Source: Kappaphycus alvarezii (taxonomy: Eukaryota; Rhodophyta; Florideophyceae; Gigartinales; Solieriaceae). Taken from it: a stretch of 64,000 nucleotides of DNA. Numbering within the stretch: position 1 is the first letter of the stretch; each line of letters begins with the position of its first letter. Where the stretch lies: the NCBI GenBank assembly GCA_002205965.3, contig NADL03000594.1, forward strand, positions 2,976,001 to 3,040,000, read 5' to 3'. This document shows positions 44,700-55,769 of the stretch, in pieces. The translations under genes and the position numbers were made by a program. The notes below the pieces were generated by a model. That model worked only from the letters and a program-made list of their open reading frames with translations. It had not been told where the DNA came from and did no database searches.

Positions 44700-46700
44700 A
44701 GTACATACATAAGATCACCCACTGGCATCAGTACTGGTGAGGCACATCAATAGAATCTACGAGTAAAGTCGCTATGGCACAGCATTTTTAACGTAGATGA
44801 TGATGGCTACACCAATTCACGGGCATGCGTACGTCACATGTGACGTCTGCAGACTACCACTACTTTCCTACTGCTTCTAGGTGCTACCGTTGCGAAGTGT
44901 CGGTTGTACCACTGGTACAGCGCAAATAGTAGGAATTGAGCATCCATGAAAGCCATCGGGATTGTTTCATGCAAATTACAAGCGACCTAAGGTATTTAAT
45001 TGACGATCCACCCTCCATGCGAAATTCGTACGTTTCAAATCGTGGGAATTACAAAGTACATTGATCGAAGACTGCAAAAAACCAGGCCGCTTCAATCCAC
45101 TAAATGATTCAGTATATCACATGAAATGAATAAACTCGACTTCTTACTCGCATCTTTACATTGATCAATGAAGCAACGATCTTCGAGACAGATCCAAGAG
45201 CCTACCATTTTCCAATTCTTCACGTGAAAGATAACAATATATATAGCCTGCCCGCTACCTGTACTCATGAATACATCTCTTTGCTTGTACAAGCAGCAGC
45301 AGTTGTATACCAGCGTTCTCGCGGGAACCAGAAAGCCTAGATTCAAATGGATGGAGTGATAGAACTGCGGTAACGCAGCAGCTTCCGAAGACGAGCAACG
45401 GCCATAATTGAATGGGATGATGATACGGTAATCTTCACCAGTTCCTAGATATCATGCTGCAGTAATGAGCTTTCCCTTCCCACTGCCTATCATCGAGATA
45501 GCCGACTAGAGAAATGAGGTCGAAGGTGTTCGGACTTGAGGTTTTCGTCTTATGAAACTGAAAAACGTGTTCAGAAAAGAAGGCTAGTACTAGCCAGTTT
45601 CCGGTTGCCGTGTGAACGGTCGAGATCATCGGAGTGTGAATTTGAGCTTCTTGTGGTCTCTTTTTTCACACGGTTTCATAGCATTACACCAGGCGTGGAG
45701 CCCTTAAATGTTTGCACAGGTGCATTGATGATTCTGAAGCAACTGTATTAGAAGAATGGGAGAGCTAGTACTAGCTGGATGATTTGTGATGCGCTTGCTG
45801 GCCTTCAGATCACGTTGAAGTTCGTCTGCAAGAGGAAATTTCTGGGTGCTGGACGCGCTTCGCCGCCGGGTTGAGTACCGTATGTATGATGGTTTCATTC
45901 GTACGATTTGAATCAACCGCCCTTTCAAAAATTCTTCAATGTAATTAAATTTGTGAGCATCTTGTTTGAAATCCTCCCAGCACCATTCATTTCGCAATGA
46001 TATATGTTTGATAATGCCCGCCCAATGAATTATTGGTGAAAACTTTGCCAAAGGGCATACGACTTTCATGTGATTTCAATCTCAGTCACTTGTCCTAAAA
46101 GCAACCAAAAATGATAAATTAAATGATTTATTGGCACTGGTACCAGTCTAAGTATGATTATAATCTTGACTTTTTGATTCAAGATATACTGTAAGGCTAT
46201 AAACGGTACAGCAAAGTCAAATATTATACTGTAAAGTATCACCATGGTGAACTACATCATCCGCACCTTGAGATGAACGGGTCTGACACGCTTGAGACGG
46301 ATTTTCCGAAGAAAGAACATTTCCTTGTCACGAGCCTCTTTACATGGTGATAAATGACGATACTGTCTCGGTATTCACGCAATTCGTGGAGTGTAGCCGC
46401 TGGGACGACGTTGAATCTTCATAAGTCCACATTGCAACAAAAAACTAGAGTGACGGATTGTATTTGAATTATCAAAAACACACCAGAGTCATTGAAACCG
46501 AACTGACAGCAGCTATATATACCAATCCCTCTCACATAATGGGACATCTGGGAAAAGTGAATCTGGCCAGTACTGATCAAAGCACCTGGAATCTGTACTG
46601 TTTCTGAATCAAGGACGTTACATTTCACACATATACTGAATAATTCTTCAGCACCTCTCTGCAAGAACATCAAACTGGCGAAAAATGATGGACTCAAAGA
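44700..46700 (-). pseudogene. Decayed unknown minus-strand coding tract
   Basis: Minus-strand frames at 46419-46697 (QMSHYVRGIGIYSCCQFGF), 45704-46069 (IIHWAGIIKHISLRNEWCW, DELQRDLKASKRI), 45435-45629 (FDLISLVGYLDDRQW) and 45092-45346 (GSGQAIYIVIFHVKNWKMV) all look protein-like and share strand and order, as if from one large gene that has decayed. The family is not recognised. The tract resembles, in style and strand, the decayed tract at 51390-55160, and a large transposase-like protein is a possibility that I cannot demonstrate. Confidence 0.3.
44831..44846. repeat. Perfect 16-bp palindrome ACGTCACATGTGACGT
   Basis: Two inverted TGACGT half-sites around a central CATG. TGACGT is the core recognised by many bZIP factors. 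No gene start is evident within a few hundred bases, so a regulatory role is speculative. Confidence 0.7.
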
Positions 46701-46989
46701 AGTACTTCTTGACGAATACGGAAAATTATAAATTTTTCACTCTGCCCGTGACTTGGAAGTAAAATTTGAAATGCACAGTTGTTGCCAAGGGAATTGAAGA
46801 TCCCAATTGCAAGAGTGGACACATTCTTTTGTCGAACAAAGGGCCCCACTGTGGTCCTCGACCTCAGGTAAGAATACGACCGGGTCCCCAGTTGGACACT
46901 ATTGACAATGCTTCGCTGCCGTCTCCCGGCAACTTTGTTCCCGCAGCTTGCCGGCCTCTTCTTCTACGTAGCGCTAGCCAAAGCCGATC

Positions 46990-48682
46990 GTACCGGGCGA
47001 CATCGGGGTCCCTCAGGGTGATCCGCTCAGCCCCCTGCTCTTCGACATCATCTTGAATCTTTTTTTGGAATCGCTGAACCAATCGGCAGAGAGAGAGAGC
47101 ATCTGTTTCGCGGATGATTTCTGTGGCGGTTTGGGCGCACAAGAGGTAATCTATGGTTGAACTGATGGTTGAAGGTTTCAGTGAGGAGATCGGAGCTTCT
47201 GACCATGGTTTATATAGAGAAGCATTCAACGAGAGTGACAATGAATGGTAAGCAAACAATACTAAATTCAAAGGTATTCTAGAAGAACAGGCCTAAGGCC
47301 GTAATACTACAACGTTTTGAGAGTTCACCTAGTATCTTGCGGTGAGACTGACAATATTGCCCATCATGGCAGAGTTCAATTGATCCACTCGGCGAGACAG
47401 CACAAAGTACTTGCTGATTGGTTTTGCCTGGAAAGTATCTAGGAGTGTGCCGGGTATCCATAATGGCTTCGTCTGATTGGTCTGTGGTATTGCGTTGCGT
47501 CAGTGCCAGATTACAGAAAATTAGTTGCGCTGATGTCTCCTTACAGTGCTTATGTTGCACTGGTGCCTCTCTACGGTGCTCATGCCGTTTGAGGGCTACT
47601 AGCGGGATACCACTGGGCATATTGATACTACTGGGCATATTCGTCACAATTTCATTTCCCTATCCGAATCCCCCGCAGCTCTGTGACAGGTCCGTCTCAA
47701 GGCCAGCGCGTGTGTCCGCTCCGCTGGAATGATTTGTAACTGTGGTAAGTCTGCTGTAATCACCAACACCGCCGACTCTTATGTCCTCGAGGGCGAGAGG
47801 CTTCAATGCCTTCCACGTTCCGAGTACCTAGGGTTTTTTATCTCGCCCACGGGTGTGTCCGAAAACGGCCTACTCGCTCGTCTCGAGAAAGTAGGACCTA
47901 TGTTTTCCCTCCTCTCCCGGACCACCGCACGGTGAAATTCGAAATATAGCACCCGACGGTCCCTATTGAAGACCTTCGTGGCTTCGCACATGGAATACGC
48001 GGACTACCTCCAGCCCTGCACCATGGAGTCCCTTCTACGGGCCAATAAGCTAATGCAGGGGGGAGGCTCTTGGATACTCCGTACCGCAGTGGAACCCCGC
48101 AATCTCTCTCGGGGTCTCCTCATGTCTGGCCTAGTTCCCTTCCTAAAGCGCCTCCAAATTCTCGAGGCCAGGCAACTATCCAAGTATCAACAACGGGCCG
48201 CGAACCGACCCTCATCCGCAAGGGACCGCCGGAACCTTATAACGTTGCGCCAAGCCCCTTCCCTGCTCCACCTGAGTGCGAGATTCCCCCGCTCGCAAGG
48301 TGACGATACGGACCGCTCTCGGTTCCTTCAAGCTGAGATATGCGAGACTCTGATTAAGGAGTCCAGAGCCAGCCACATTCGGAAGATACCGACTCACGAG
48401 AAAGGCCAGCCCGTCTTACGGGACCAGATCTCGAACTCAGCGAAACGCACAGCGGCCTTGTGGTATCTGAACCGCTTGCTACCACGTGCTGAGCTCCGGC
48501 CCCTCTTACCAGCCCTTAAAGTGGAACTAGAACTATCGTCGCTCAAGTTGGATGTCCTGCAAGCACTTCTCGACAAGGAAACGTCAGTCCGCAAACTCCA
48601 GCCCCGTTTGGCTCCCCCATCCGGACACCCCCAGGCCTCAATCCTTCCCCGCCGATTCGAGAGGGAGCCGAAGCTGACGTGA
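46990..48682 (+). pseudogene. LINE reverse transcriptase, broken
   Basis: The RT palm motifs (GVPQGDPLSPLLF; FADDF) are in one frame, 46990-47150. The thumb and C-terminal part is in another frame, from about 47690 to 48682, with one in-frame TGA at 47933-47935 where Trp would be expected (TAR-stop-NSKYSTRRSLLKTF). After it come HMEYADYLQP, GGGSWILRTAVEPRN and a basic alpha-helical region. This C-terminal half is about 330 codons and otherwise well kept, which indicates that the copy is not very old. Confidence 0.85.
47150..47690. mobile_element. Insertion of about 0.54 kb within the LINE
   Basis: In LINE reverse transcriptases the FADD motif is followed about 40-50 residues later by the next conserved block; here they are some 200 codons apart. 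The intervening sequence is AT-richer, has no RT similarity and contains an 18-bp tandem duplication at 47606-47641 (unit GATACYACTGGGCATATT). It is probably a foreign insertion of unknown type; its exact ends cannot be fixed by eye. Confidence 0.5.
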
Positions 48683-48976
48683 CCGCACGAACCGACTCAC
48701 CCGATTGTTGGAAGGACCACGGGCTATCCTCCGGCGTTCACCACCTTGCGGAGGGCACCGGCGGGTCCCCGGCTTACCCTCCTACGAGCTTGGCGAGTCG
48801 CACAGCACAGGCGAGACGACTCTGCTGCCAACCACCAACTCCCCAACATAGCCACGAAGCAAGCGCACACGGCCGCACGACCAGAGGCATCCTATCACTG
48901 GAAGGACCACGGGCCCTCCTCCGGCGCTCACCCCCTTGTGGAGGGCACCGACGGGTCCCCCGCTTACCCCCTACGG
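48682..48976 (+). repeat. Two 190-bp-spaced direct repeats at LINE 3' end
   Basis: 48682-48786 and 48872-48976 are similar over about 105 bp, best preserved from GGAAGGACCACGGGC to the end. The repeat period is 190 bp, so the LINE tail contains one full unit plus the start of a second. A cysteine-containing reading (CTRALDCGICWEM) follows near 48990-49030 and could be the C-terminal zinc-binding part of the LINE protein in another frame. Confidence 0.75.
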
Positions 48977-49102
48977 ACGCGCCCAACGTACTGCACGCGC
49001 GCCCTCGATTGTGGCATCTGCTGGGAAATGGTGGTTGGCATGGACTCGCTGCCAGCCATGGCCCGAATTTCACTAGCGCCAGTGATGAATTGGAAATAAC
49101 GG

Positions 49103-49202
49103 GGAATTTTGAGATTTGGCCCAATAAATAGGCCTGCCAAGGCCTGTTCAAAAAACTACCGGAATTTTTAAATCTGGCCCGATAAAAAGAGTCGCCAGGG
49201 CA
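49103..49202 (+). repeat. Imperfect direct repeat in LINE 3' UTR
   Basis: Units at 49103-49143 and 49161-49202 share GGAATTTT, ATYTGGCCC and ATAAA, with the pattern GCCAGG/GCCAAGG at the end. Such short tandem units are common near the 3' ends of non-LTR elements. Confidence 0.6.
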
Positions 49203-49397
49203 GGTACAGCAATGAACGCCACAACCCCACTGTGGCCTCGCATTGCGCCCTCCCGCTGTCAGCGCGGGCACCTTACAGCTGGAAACCGTAGAACTACGCG
49301 ACTTATGAAATCATAGTTTATGCTAACTCAAGGCAAACAGAACGCAAGAATTACTAAGGGAAGGCATCGACTACACTCCACAAGGACCGCCACAAGG

Positions 49398-50785
49398 TTA
49401 TACGGGGCGAAAGAGCTCGCGGGCACCGAGATTCACCTTCTTAACCCCATCTCCGCCGCCGCACGAATTCAACGTCCGCGCGGAACAGCGGAGGGGCCAG
49501 GGATCCACGCTATCCCAAATCAGCTTCCTGGTCGCATCAACGATCACAAAATGCGCTGAGTGCCTCCCCAAGAAGACAATGAAGACCCCGCTGGGGGCGT
49601 CGGCCATGGTCCCACAGGGATCACTATAAACCCGAGCCCTCATCGCGGGTAGTAACTTTCTAGCCTCTAGCTTCACACGGAACCGCTGTAGTATTTCCGG
49701 CACTCCGGATGCCTTGGAACAGACCAACGAGGACCCCTCAGCTTGTAAGAAGAAAGCACGGGCAGCTGCCCGCCTGAGTACAAGGTCGATACCATTCGTT
49801 AACGTAGCAAGCAAACAATTCCCATCCCGCTGGGTCTTTCACACCCGTCCATGTCCCTTCACGTATAGCTCGTGTACAATCGGGATGTCCGGACGGAAAC
49901 TGGGCCTAGCCACGACAAGACGAACCCCAGGATAATCCCTGAGGAGCTCAATCATCTCCTGCCTCAACCTCTTGACGACCAAGCCCTCATCTCTTAACTC
50001 GACAGCCCTGAAGCGAACAATTGGCCCATACCGAGGAACGTCCACTGGTTTCACCTCTGACGACAGAATAGAAGGTCTCCGCAACTCTTGCACCACGGTG
50101 CCGGACGAGTTGAGCTTCATGCGCTTCCCATCGAAAGGGAAGAAGGTGTTGTGCGGACCACTCTTGCTGCATGACGCATACAGCTTTCCCTCCCCTAGGA
50201 CCACACCATCTGCGCCGGCAGACCCATCCTCGCATACAAATGCCCGCACGATGATAGGGCTCGCATCTTTCGTCGGGTGGTACTCCCCGATTTCATGCAG
50301 TTCCAACTCCCTTACCTGCTTCCTCGAGATCGACCCTGCCTTCCTTCCGGACGTCTTGGATGGATTCCCGCGACCCCTCGCCGAGGGGTCAACCAACCGC
50401 GGCTGCTTCGCGGCCACCCCTTTCGAGGGCCTTGCACTTCTCTTGCCTCCCTGGCTAGGCCCAGCCGCAACCCGTGGCGACTTCCCGGCTACCTCCGCGG
50501 ACACGACATAATCCTCGCCTCGCTGGTCCACCGGCGATTCCTGCTGCTGCCTTTCCGCTCTCGGTTCGAACTTGACTCCGAGTCTGTCATCTCACGTCTC
50601 GCTGATGCACGCCTCTCTTCAGATGAACTATTATCCGCATCTGAATCTAGCGCCTCCAAACGAATTCGACGTTCCTCAGCCAGACGAAGGCGACCCTCAT
50701 CCGCGGCGGCCGACTGGGCTGTCCACTTAAGACCTCCCAAGACAATGTTACCCGGTAAGTGGTTGCTGTGGCGAAGATTGAACAC
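49398..50785 (-). pseudogene. OTU/papain-like cysteine protease gene, nearly intact
   Basis: A minus-strand frame runs from about 50604 to 49398 with a single stop (49839-49841). The first part (about 250 codons) is basic and proline-poor, ending in sequence such as GVRLVVARPSFRPDIPIVHE. Just after the stop comes QRDGNCLLATL, which matches the D-G-N-C catalytic cysteine motif of OTU-type proteases. About 90 residues later are AHFVIVD (catalytic His candidate) and IWDS. A highly charged Arg/Glu/Ser leader (50489-50785, ATG at 50785) lies in a different frame and overlaps, so a frame change there is likely. OTU-like proteases are known in some LINE-type retrotransposons and in ubiquitin biology. 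The neighbouring LINE on the other strand makes a mobile-element origin plausible, but this is inference. Confidence 0.5.
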
Positions 50786-50805
50786 TCAAGGAAAAAAATG
50801 ACGAT

Positions 50806-51098
50806 TTGAAGGAAAAGGGATGGAGGGTAGATTTGGTGGCGAACGGAAGACTGTTACCAGCCAAAAGCGTCTATTTATGTTGTTGGCTGGGCCTGAGTCG
50901 GACTACTACCAAATGCTGGAAGGTGATTCTTTCAGAAGTTGGCCCGGTAGAATGGCCTTCAAACGCACATTTGGTCTCGCGACAAAATCAAAATATCTTT
51001 TTGGTTTTGGCCCGATTATTGGACTAGAAATGGGTACCATCGTTAGCATCTATACAACACACTTACGTGGCACCAAACCTTTACAGGATGCATTGTAA
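50806..51098 (+). CDS. Hypothetical protein, about 92 aa
   Basis: An intact frame (from 50820) encodes a short protein with a possible hydrophobic segment near its end (YLFGFGPIIGLEMGTIVSIY). It starts just beyond the charged leader of the protease gene, on the opposite strand. No family is recognised; it may be chance. Confidence 0.2.
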
Positions 51099-51389
51099 GC
51101 ACCTGTAGCTAGCTTCCTAGCTCTGGCACATTGCTCCCTAAGTTAGTGACTCGTTTATTTATTTGAACGTACTACATTATTATAGTGTCCACTGTTGATC
51201 CCTATGGATGTAAGCTGAAAACTCGCCTTTCCAACGCTACCCTAAGAGATTCATAGTTACTCCCGCTGTTTACCCGCGCTTGATTTAATCTCTTCTCTTT
51301 GACATTCAGAGCACTGAGCAGAAATCACATAGCTTCATCACCGGCCATGGCCCTCGCAATGCTTTGTTTTACATAAACAGTCGGATTCT

Positions 51390-54300
51390 CTATGCCAATT
51401 CACACTGAGCATCTTTTGTCCGGCTAGTTAGGTTTGCTTCCAAGTATACCTTGTATTTTGTAATAGTATCAGATATCAATTGTAAAAACTTATTGTATAG
51501 TCTTACAGCATGTTGTAAAACATCTTTGACTGATAACTCCCCACATAAGAAACTTTCTGAGAGTCTCATATCTTCTTTTAATCGCTTCCTGCCAGTCAAT
51601 TGAGAAGAAATTGCTAGACAGTAATAATCAGTTCGAAGTTTTTTGCCGATCTTCTAAGGAGAGATATCTTGAACAAATCTGGAATTACGGATTCAACTTG
51701 CTTCAGTTCTTCTTCATGTGCATGAGACTGAAGAATTCCACTTCTGGAAACAAACAGTAGCTTCTTGATAGCGAATCAGTAACTTTATCGAGATGTAATT
51801 GGATCTTTCTTGGCAACGGATTGCAGTACTGCAAGTTTGCAGAGCCAGTACGTGCAGATACTGTGTTCTACTGCAAGGAAATGTGAATTTTGATGATTGC
51901 TTCTAGATAAACACCTCTTCAAAGGCTGATGCGTAGCCTCGAAAACAGGCTCCATGTTTTCCTTGCAATTCCCAAATGTCGGAATATTGAATTCATAGAG
52001 CTCAAAAAGACGATGAAAGTTCCGCCTATCAAGCAAACGACGGTCATGCTGTGATATATTACATACTTACTTGGATTCTGAAACGTATCTTTCTGTCACA
52101 GTGCTAAGCTCTGATATGTACTGATTCCGACTTTGGCCAGCCACGAGATCTATACAGATTACACCTTCGACTTTTTCATCTGGCCAACAATAAGTATAAC
52201 CGACAAGGTATTGAATCCTTTACAAAAACCCCACACACTTTGTTATGAGAGTACTCTCATTTGCTGAAGCAGTCATTCGCTTGAAAATTGGAACTGGGGC
52301 ACTTAGGACAGAGAAGATACCAGATAGTGTCGTACTGTTAAGAGCTTCCTTTTTCTCATTGAACATGATCTTTTGATATACAAGTCCATTCGTTCTCAAG
52401 GCATCAACAAGTGCATTATTTGCTGTGTAACTTGACTCATGATTCTGAAGTGCTCTATATGTACCTAATAAGATGTCTTGTGCCAACCCTGATAGCAAAT
52501 GATCTGGAGCTATAATATTTGATTTGTACGGATCGAACAAACCACTGACGACTGGAACTTTTCTGTTGTTAAGGGGGATTAGTTATCTCTCCTCCGTAAG
52601 TCTTCCTGACAAATCTATTAATGGGCAAAGTTCTATCGACACATCTGTGGTATTCTTAATTCCAAGACAGTTACAATCACTGTCTGATATATTACAATGA
52701 CTAATTACTTCGTGTGGAATTGCATTTCGGAGAAACGAAGAATGCTTTGCCGATATAGATGTCGTGTAAACATATCGCGAGTCTCCATGTTTAGACTTTG
52801 GTAGCCTTCTGAACGTACACAAATTGCAAGGACAATTTGCGTTGTGGCCAAGAAAATCAACTGTATTTGACGCAGCTGGATAATCTCCTTAGACACCAAC
52901 CACATCCGAGAATATTTTGCGTGGTGTACCAGTTGGTAAGAAAATATCGATCCCACGGACAGTACCGTCTACGAGATCATTCAAGAGGTAAGGAAGCACT
53001 TCATTGCCATTTACACCTGGTGAAGTAAGTGAAACAATTCGAACAGAACTGTTGCTCCTTCGTATTTCCGGTGGAGAGACCCCATGGAAGCGTGTAGACT
53101 CCACCAGCTGATCCCTGAGGGTACATTGTTGAGAATGGGGTTGAAATCATCACAATATAGCAACATCAGATAGACAACATACGGGATTCCATTCTTAAGA
53201 AAACCTTGGTTTGCACTACACTACCACCACATTCCGCGGGAGTACTCCCCTGAGAAATATTACCTTCTGCCTCATTTTTGGTGAACTTTGTTCTTGATTA
53301 ACGATTTCAATGTCAGAAACTTTGTCTTGAGAAATGTAGATGACATTGTTTTGGCACTTGTCAAAGTACAACCATGTCAATAACCGTGATGAAGAACCCC
53401 GTTGACACTTTCAAAAAAAATGACTCAAAACGCCTATTAACTCGAGTGATGTACTGTTTTGTCTGGAATTATCCGAGGCATGATTCGACTGATGTAAGTG
53501 TGAAGGTATATATATGGTACATGTATCACTGAGTCGAAATATCGAAGTTTTGTGTACTCCTATCCCAGCGCTTTTTTGTTCGTGACACAGAGTAGCTGCA
53601 ACTGAACAATCGTTCATAATGATTTCCTCTGCCACTTTATGTACAGGAACAAGAATGGGAAAATGGGATGCGTTGATGATGGTTTCCTTTCTTTATAATC
53701 CAAGTTGTGCCGAGTGCACCGGCTGTCTTATACCGATCTTCGGCATAGTCTCGAACCACCTGCTTAATTGCACAATCTAGTGTTGCAGCAACACTGACCA
53801 GCACGCCGGTACCTGCTCGACAAGCAACTTTATGATTCCCTCCCCGAATGAAAACACAAGGCGTTGAACACAATGGATTAAATCTGTTGACAACAACATA
53901 GCTTGAGTCGATTGTTGAGATAGGAATTTTGCTAGCACCTGACAGCTGTTGCTCGGAACATAGAAGGTAATCACCATTAAAAACTGGAACGTCAAGGGGT
54001 TGAGAATTTTCTATGCCGCCCAAGAGCTTGGAAGGACAATGCGGACTTGTGACTTATGTCTGACTCCCTCCTCGGAAGATTCGACGTAAAAATTGGGAAC
54101 GAAATGGGCGGTATCCGTATCATCACTTCTGACGCTAATATCATCGTTATCAGATATATCATGCAGCGTTTGATCGGAACTCTGAGAGCCATCAATGTTT
54201 TTCCGAAGTACTTCGGTGAATCCGTGTCTCTTTCTTTTACTGAACTTAGCCTCTTTTGCACTGAACTCAACCAAACAGCTACGTAAAAAACAATGACTCA

Positions 54301-55160
54301 GAATTTTTGTGCATAGCTTTGTGATTGTTTTGTAGTTCGGTAGTAGAGAAGTATTCTCTAGCTTCGAACCGTCACTTTGTCTGCCATCAGTTTCATTATT
54401 GGAATCCAAATAGTAGGCAAGATGGTCATACCCCGATTTTGTCCCAGTAAATTCATTTTCGATTATATTCCTGACGTAATTACAATGATCTACAGTGAAT
54501 CGTACGCTTCCTGAAACCATGGATAGATTAAGCAATAAGTTTTCTTTTTGCCACTGCTTAAGCAGTCGTCGTACAATCTGCAAATTAGTTTCAGGGGTAA
54601 TAGAATCTTTTGGATCAGAATCATGCCTCAAATGGTTGCTTTGGGGTGACTAATTGATCATCGGCAAGTCGTCACCCTGTTCTGAGTAATGAGTTTCATT
54701 TGACAGTGGGAGCTGCTCATCAAGGAATGGTTCCATAATAGGGGCAATAAATTGCTCTTCCTTGTATAGCTGTCTTCAAAAATTTCCTAATTATCATGGA
54801 AAGGAGTAGGGGACACGCCAGCATTTATGTTTCCATCATTAATTACATAGTTGTGGGAAAAGCCATCAATCTGTTCAGAATTCAATATGTTGCCTCCAGT
54901 CTTGTTTGACTGCAAGTGTTCATCGACGCTGCTAGATCCACTCTTCATCTTCTTCTTTCTGTGCTACATCGCATCGATAAAACTGAGTTAAATGGTCTTC
55001 TTTTCATGTTCGTCATTTGTGTTAGACATAAAGTTGATGATACTTTCTGAATTGTAGTTTGTATCGGTACCAAGACGTAATCTTTCCTTGCCCAGATTCA
55101 CTGTTCTGTTGCAGAATGCTGTAGAACTCTGGTGATGAAATATTACAAATAGAAGCTATT
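51390..55160 (-). pseudogene. Decayed large minus-strand coding tract, transposase-like guess
   Basis: Protein-like minus-strand segments in a consistent order. About 54660-55160 is N-terminal (SSTAFCNRTVNLGKERL, YKEEQFIAPIMEPFLDEQL). Then come 54011-54631 (206 codons, ETNLQIVRRLLKQWQKENLL), 53637-54023 (SSYVVVNRFNPLCSTPCVF), 52220-52540 (FDPYKSNIIAPDHLLSGLAQ) and 51785-52036 (FEATHQPLKRCLSRSNHQNS). The last segment resembles the C-terminal part of some large DNA-transposon proteins by eye. I see no terminal inverted repeats and cannot name the family. Many stops and frame changes separate the segments. Confidence 0.4.
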
Positions 55161-55562
55161 CTAGAATAGCTCTGTGTCATGAGGCTACCAGTTTCAGCAT
55201 TGGTGATGAATTCAAACTTAAATTACGGTTACAGTTTAATCAAGTACACTCAGGTGAGTTGTAGTATTAAACTTTACACTTTCATGATTAGTCCGACAAG
55301 CCCATAAAACTGCTACTGATATCATAGTATGCTACAGCAATGCAATATCTATTGATAGCAATCACATTTACATAACCAAAAAACTAGCGAAGGTACAGTT
55401 ATATACACATGGGTATCAACGGATCTAATTTAAATGCTTTGAACTAGTGAATCAAACAGATATACTATAAGCGAAAGAAGCACTAAAAGTAATGGTATTA
55501 GAGCATTATTTTCGGTATATGCACATTGTACCAATACATTGCTTGTTTACCCGCCACCGTCG

Positions 55563-55593
55563 TTAATTGGGTCAACGGCTTTGACCCAATTAA
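55563..55593. repeat. Perfect hairpin, 13-bp arms
   Basis: TTAATTGGGTCAA and its exact reverse complement TTGACCCAATTAA are separated by CGGCT. It lies between the decayed minus-strand tract (ending near 55160) and the pyrimidine-rich tract starting near 55770. It could be a transposon end structure, a terminator-like or protein-binding palindrome; nothing else in the window matches it. Confidence 0.75.
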
Positions 55594-55769
55594 AAGGCGC
55601 AGTCGGTGCAGCAGAGATCCGACTTGTCACGATCAACTTAGTATAGTGGCGGATGTATATTCTGAGCGGAAACATAACGGCACACGTACTTTACACAGTA
55701 CCTAGAACTGAATTTGTTGAAGTTCCAGGTACTAGGGTACCACGAGAGTAACAGGCTATCAGCCTAACG

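Larger units (their letters stand above)
46980..49270 (+). mobile_element. LINE (non-LTR retrotransposon), 5'-truncated, interrupted
   Basis: The plus strand encodes a non-LTR reverse transcriptase from about 46990: GVPQGDPLSPLLFDIILNLF, then the active-site FADDF at 47107-47121. After an insertion of about 0.5 kb the reading resumes near 47690 (VRSAGMICNCGKSAVITN, SEYLGFFISPTGVS) and runs to 48682. The 5' part (endonuclease, RT fingers) is absent or unrecognisable, as is usual for truncated LINE copies. GC content is high relative to the flanks. The 3' part (48683-49270) carries tandem repeats. No poly-A tail or target duplication could be defined. Confidence 0.85.

Noticed and set aside
48774-49271. 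165-codon minus-strand ORF over the LINE tail
   Set aside because: It lies antisense to the LINE and across its tandem repeats; high GC alone explains its openness.
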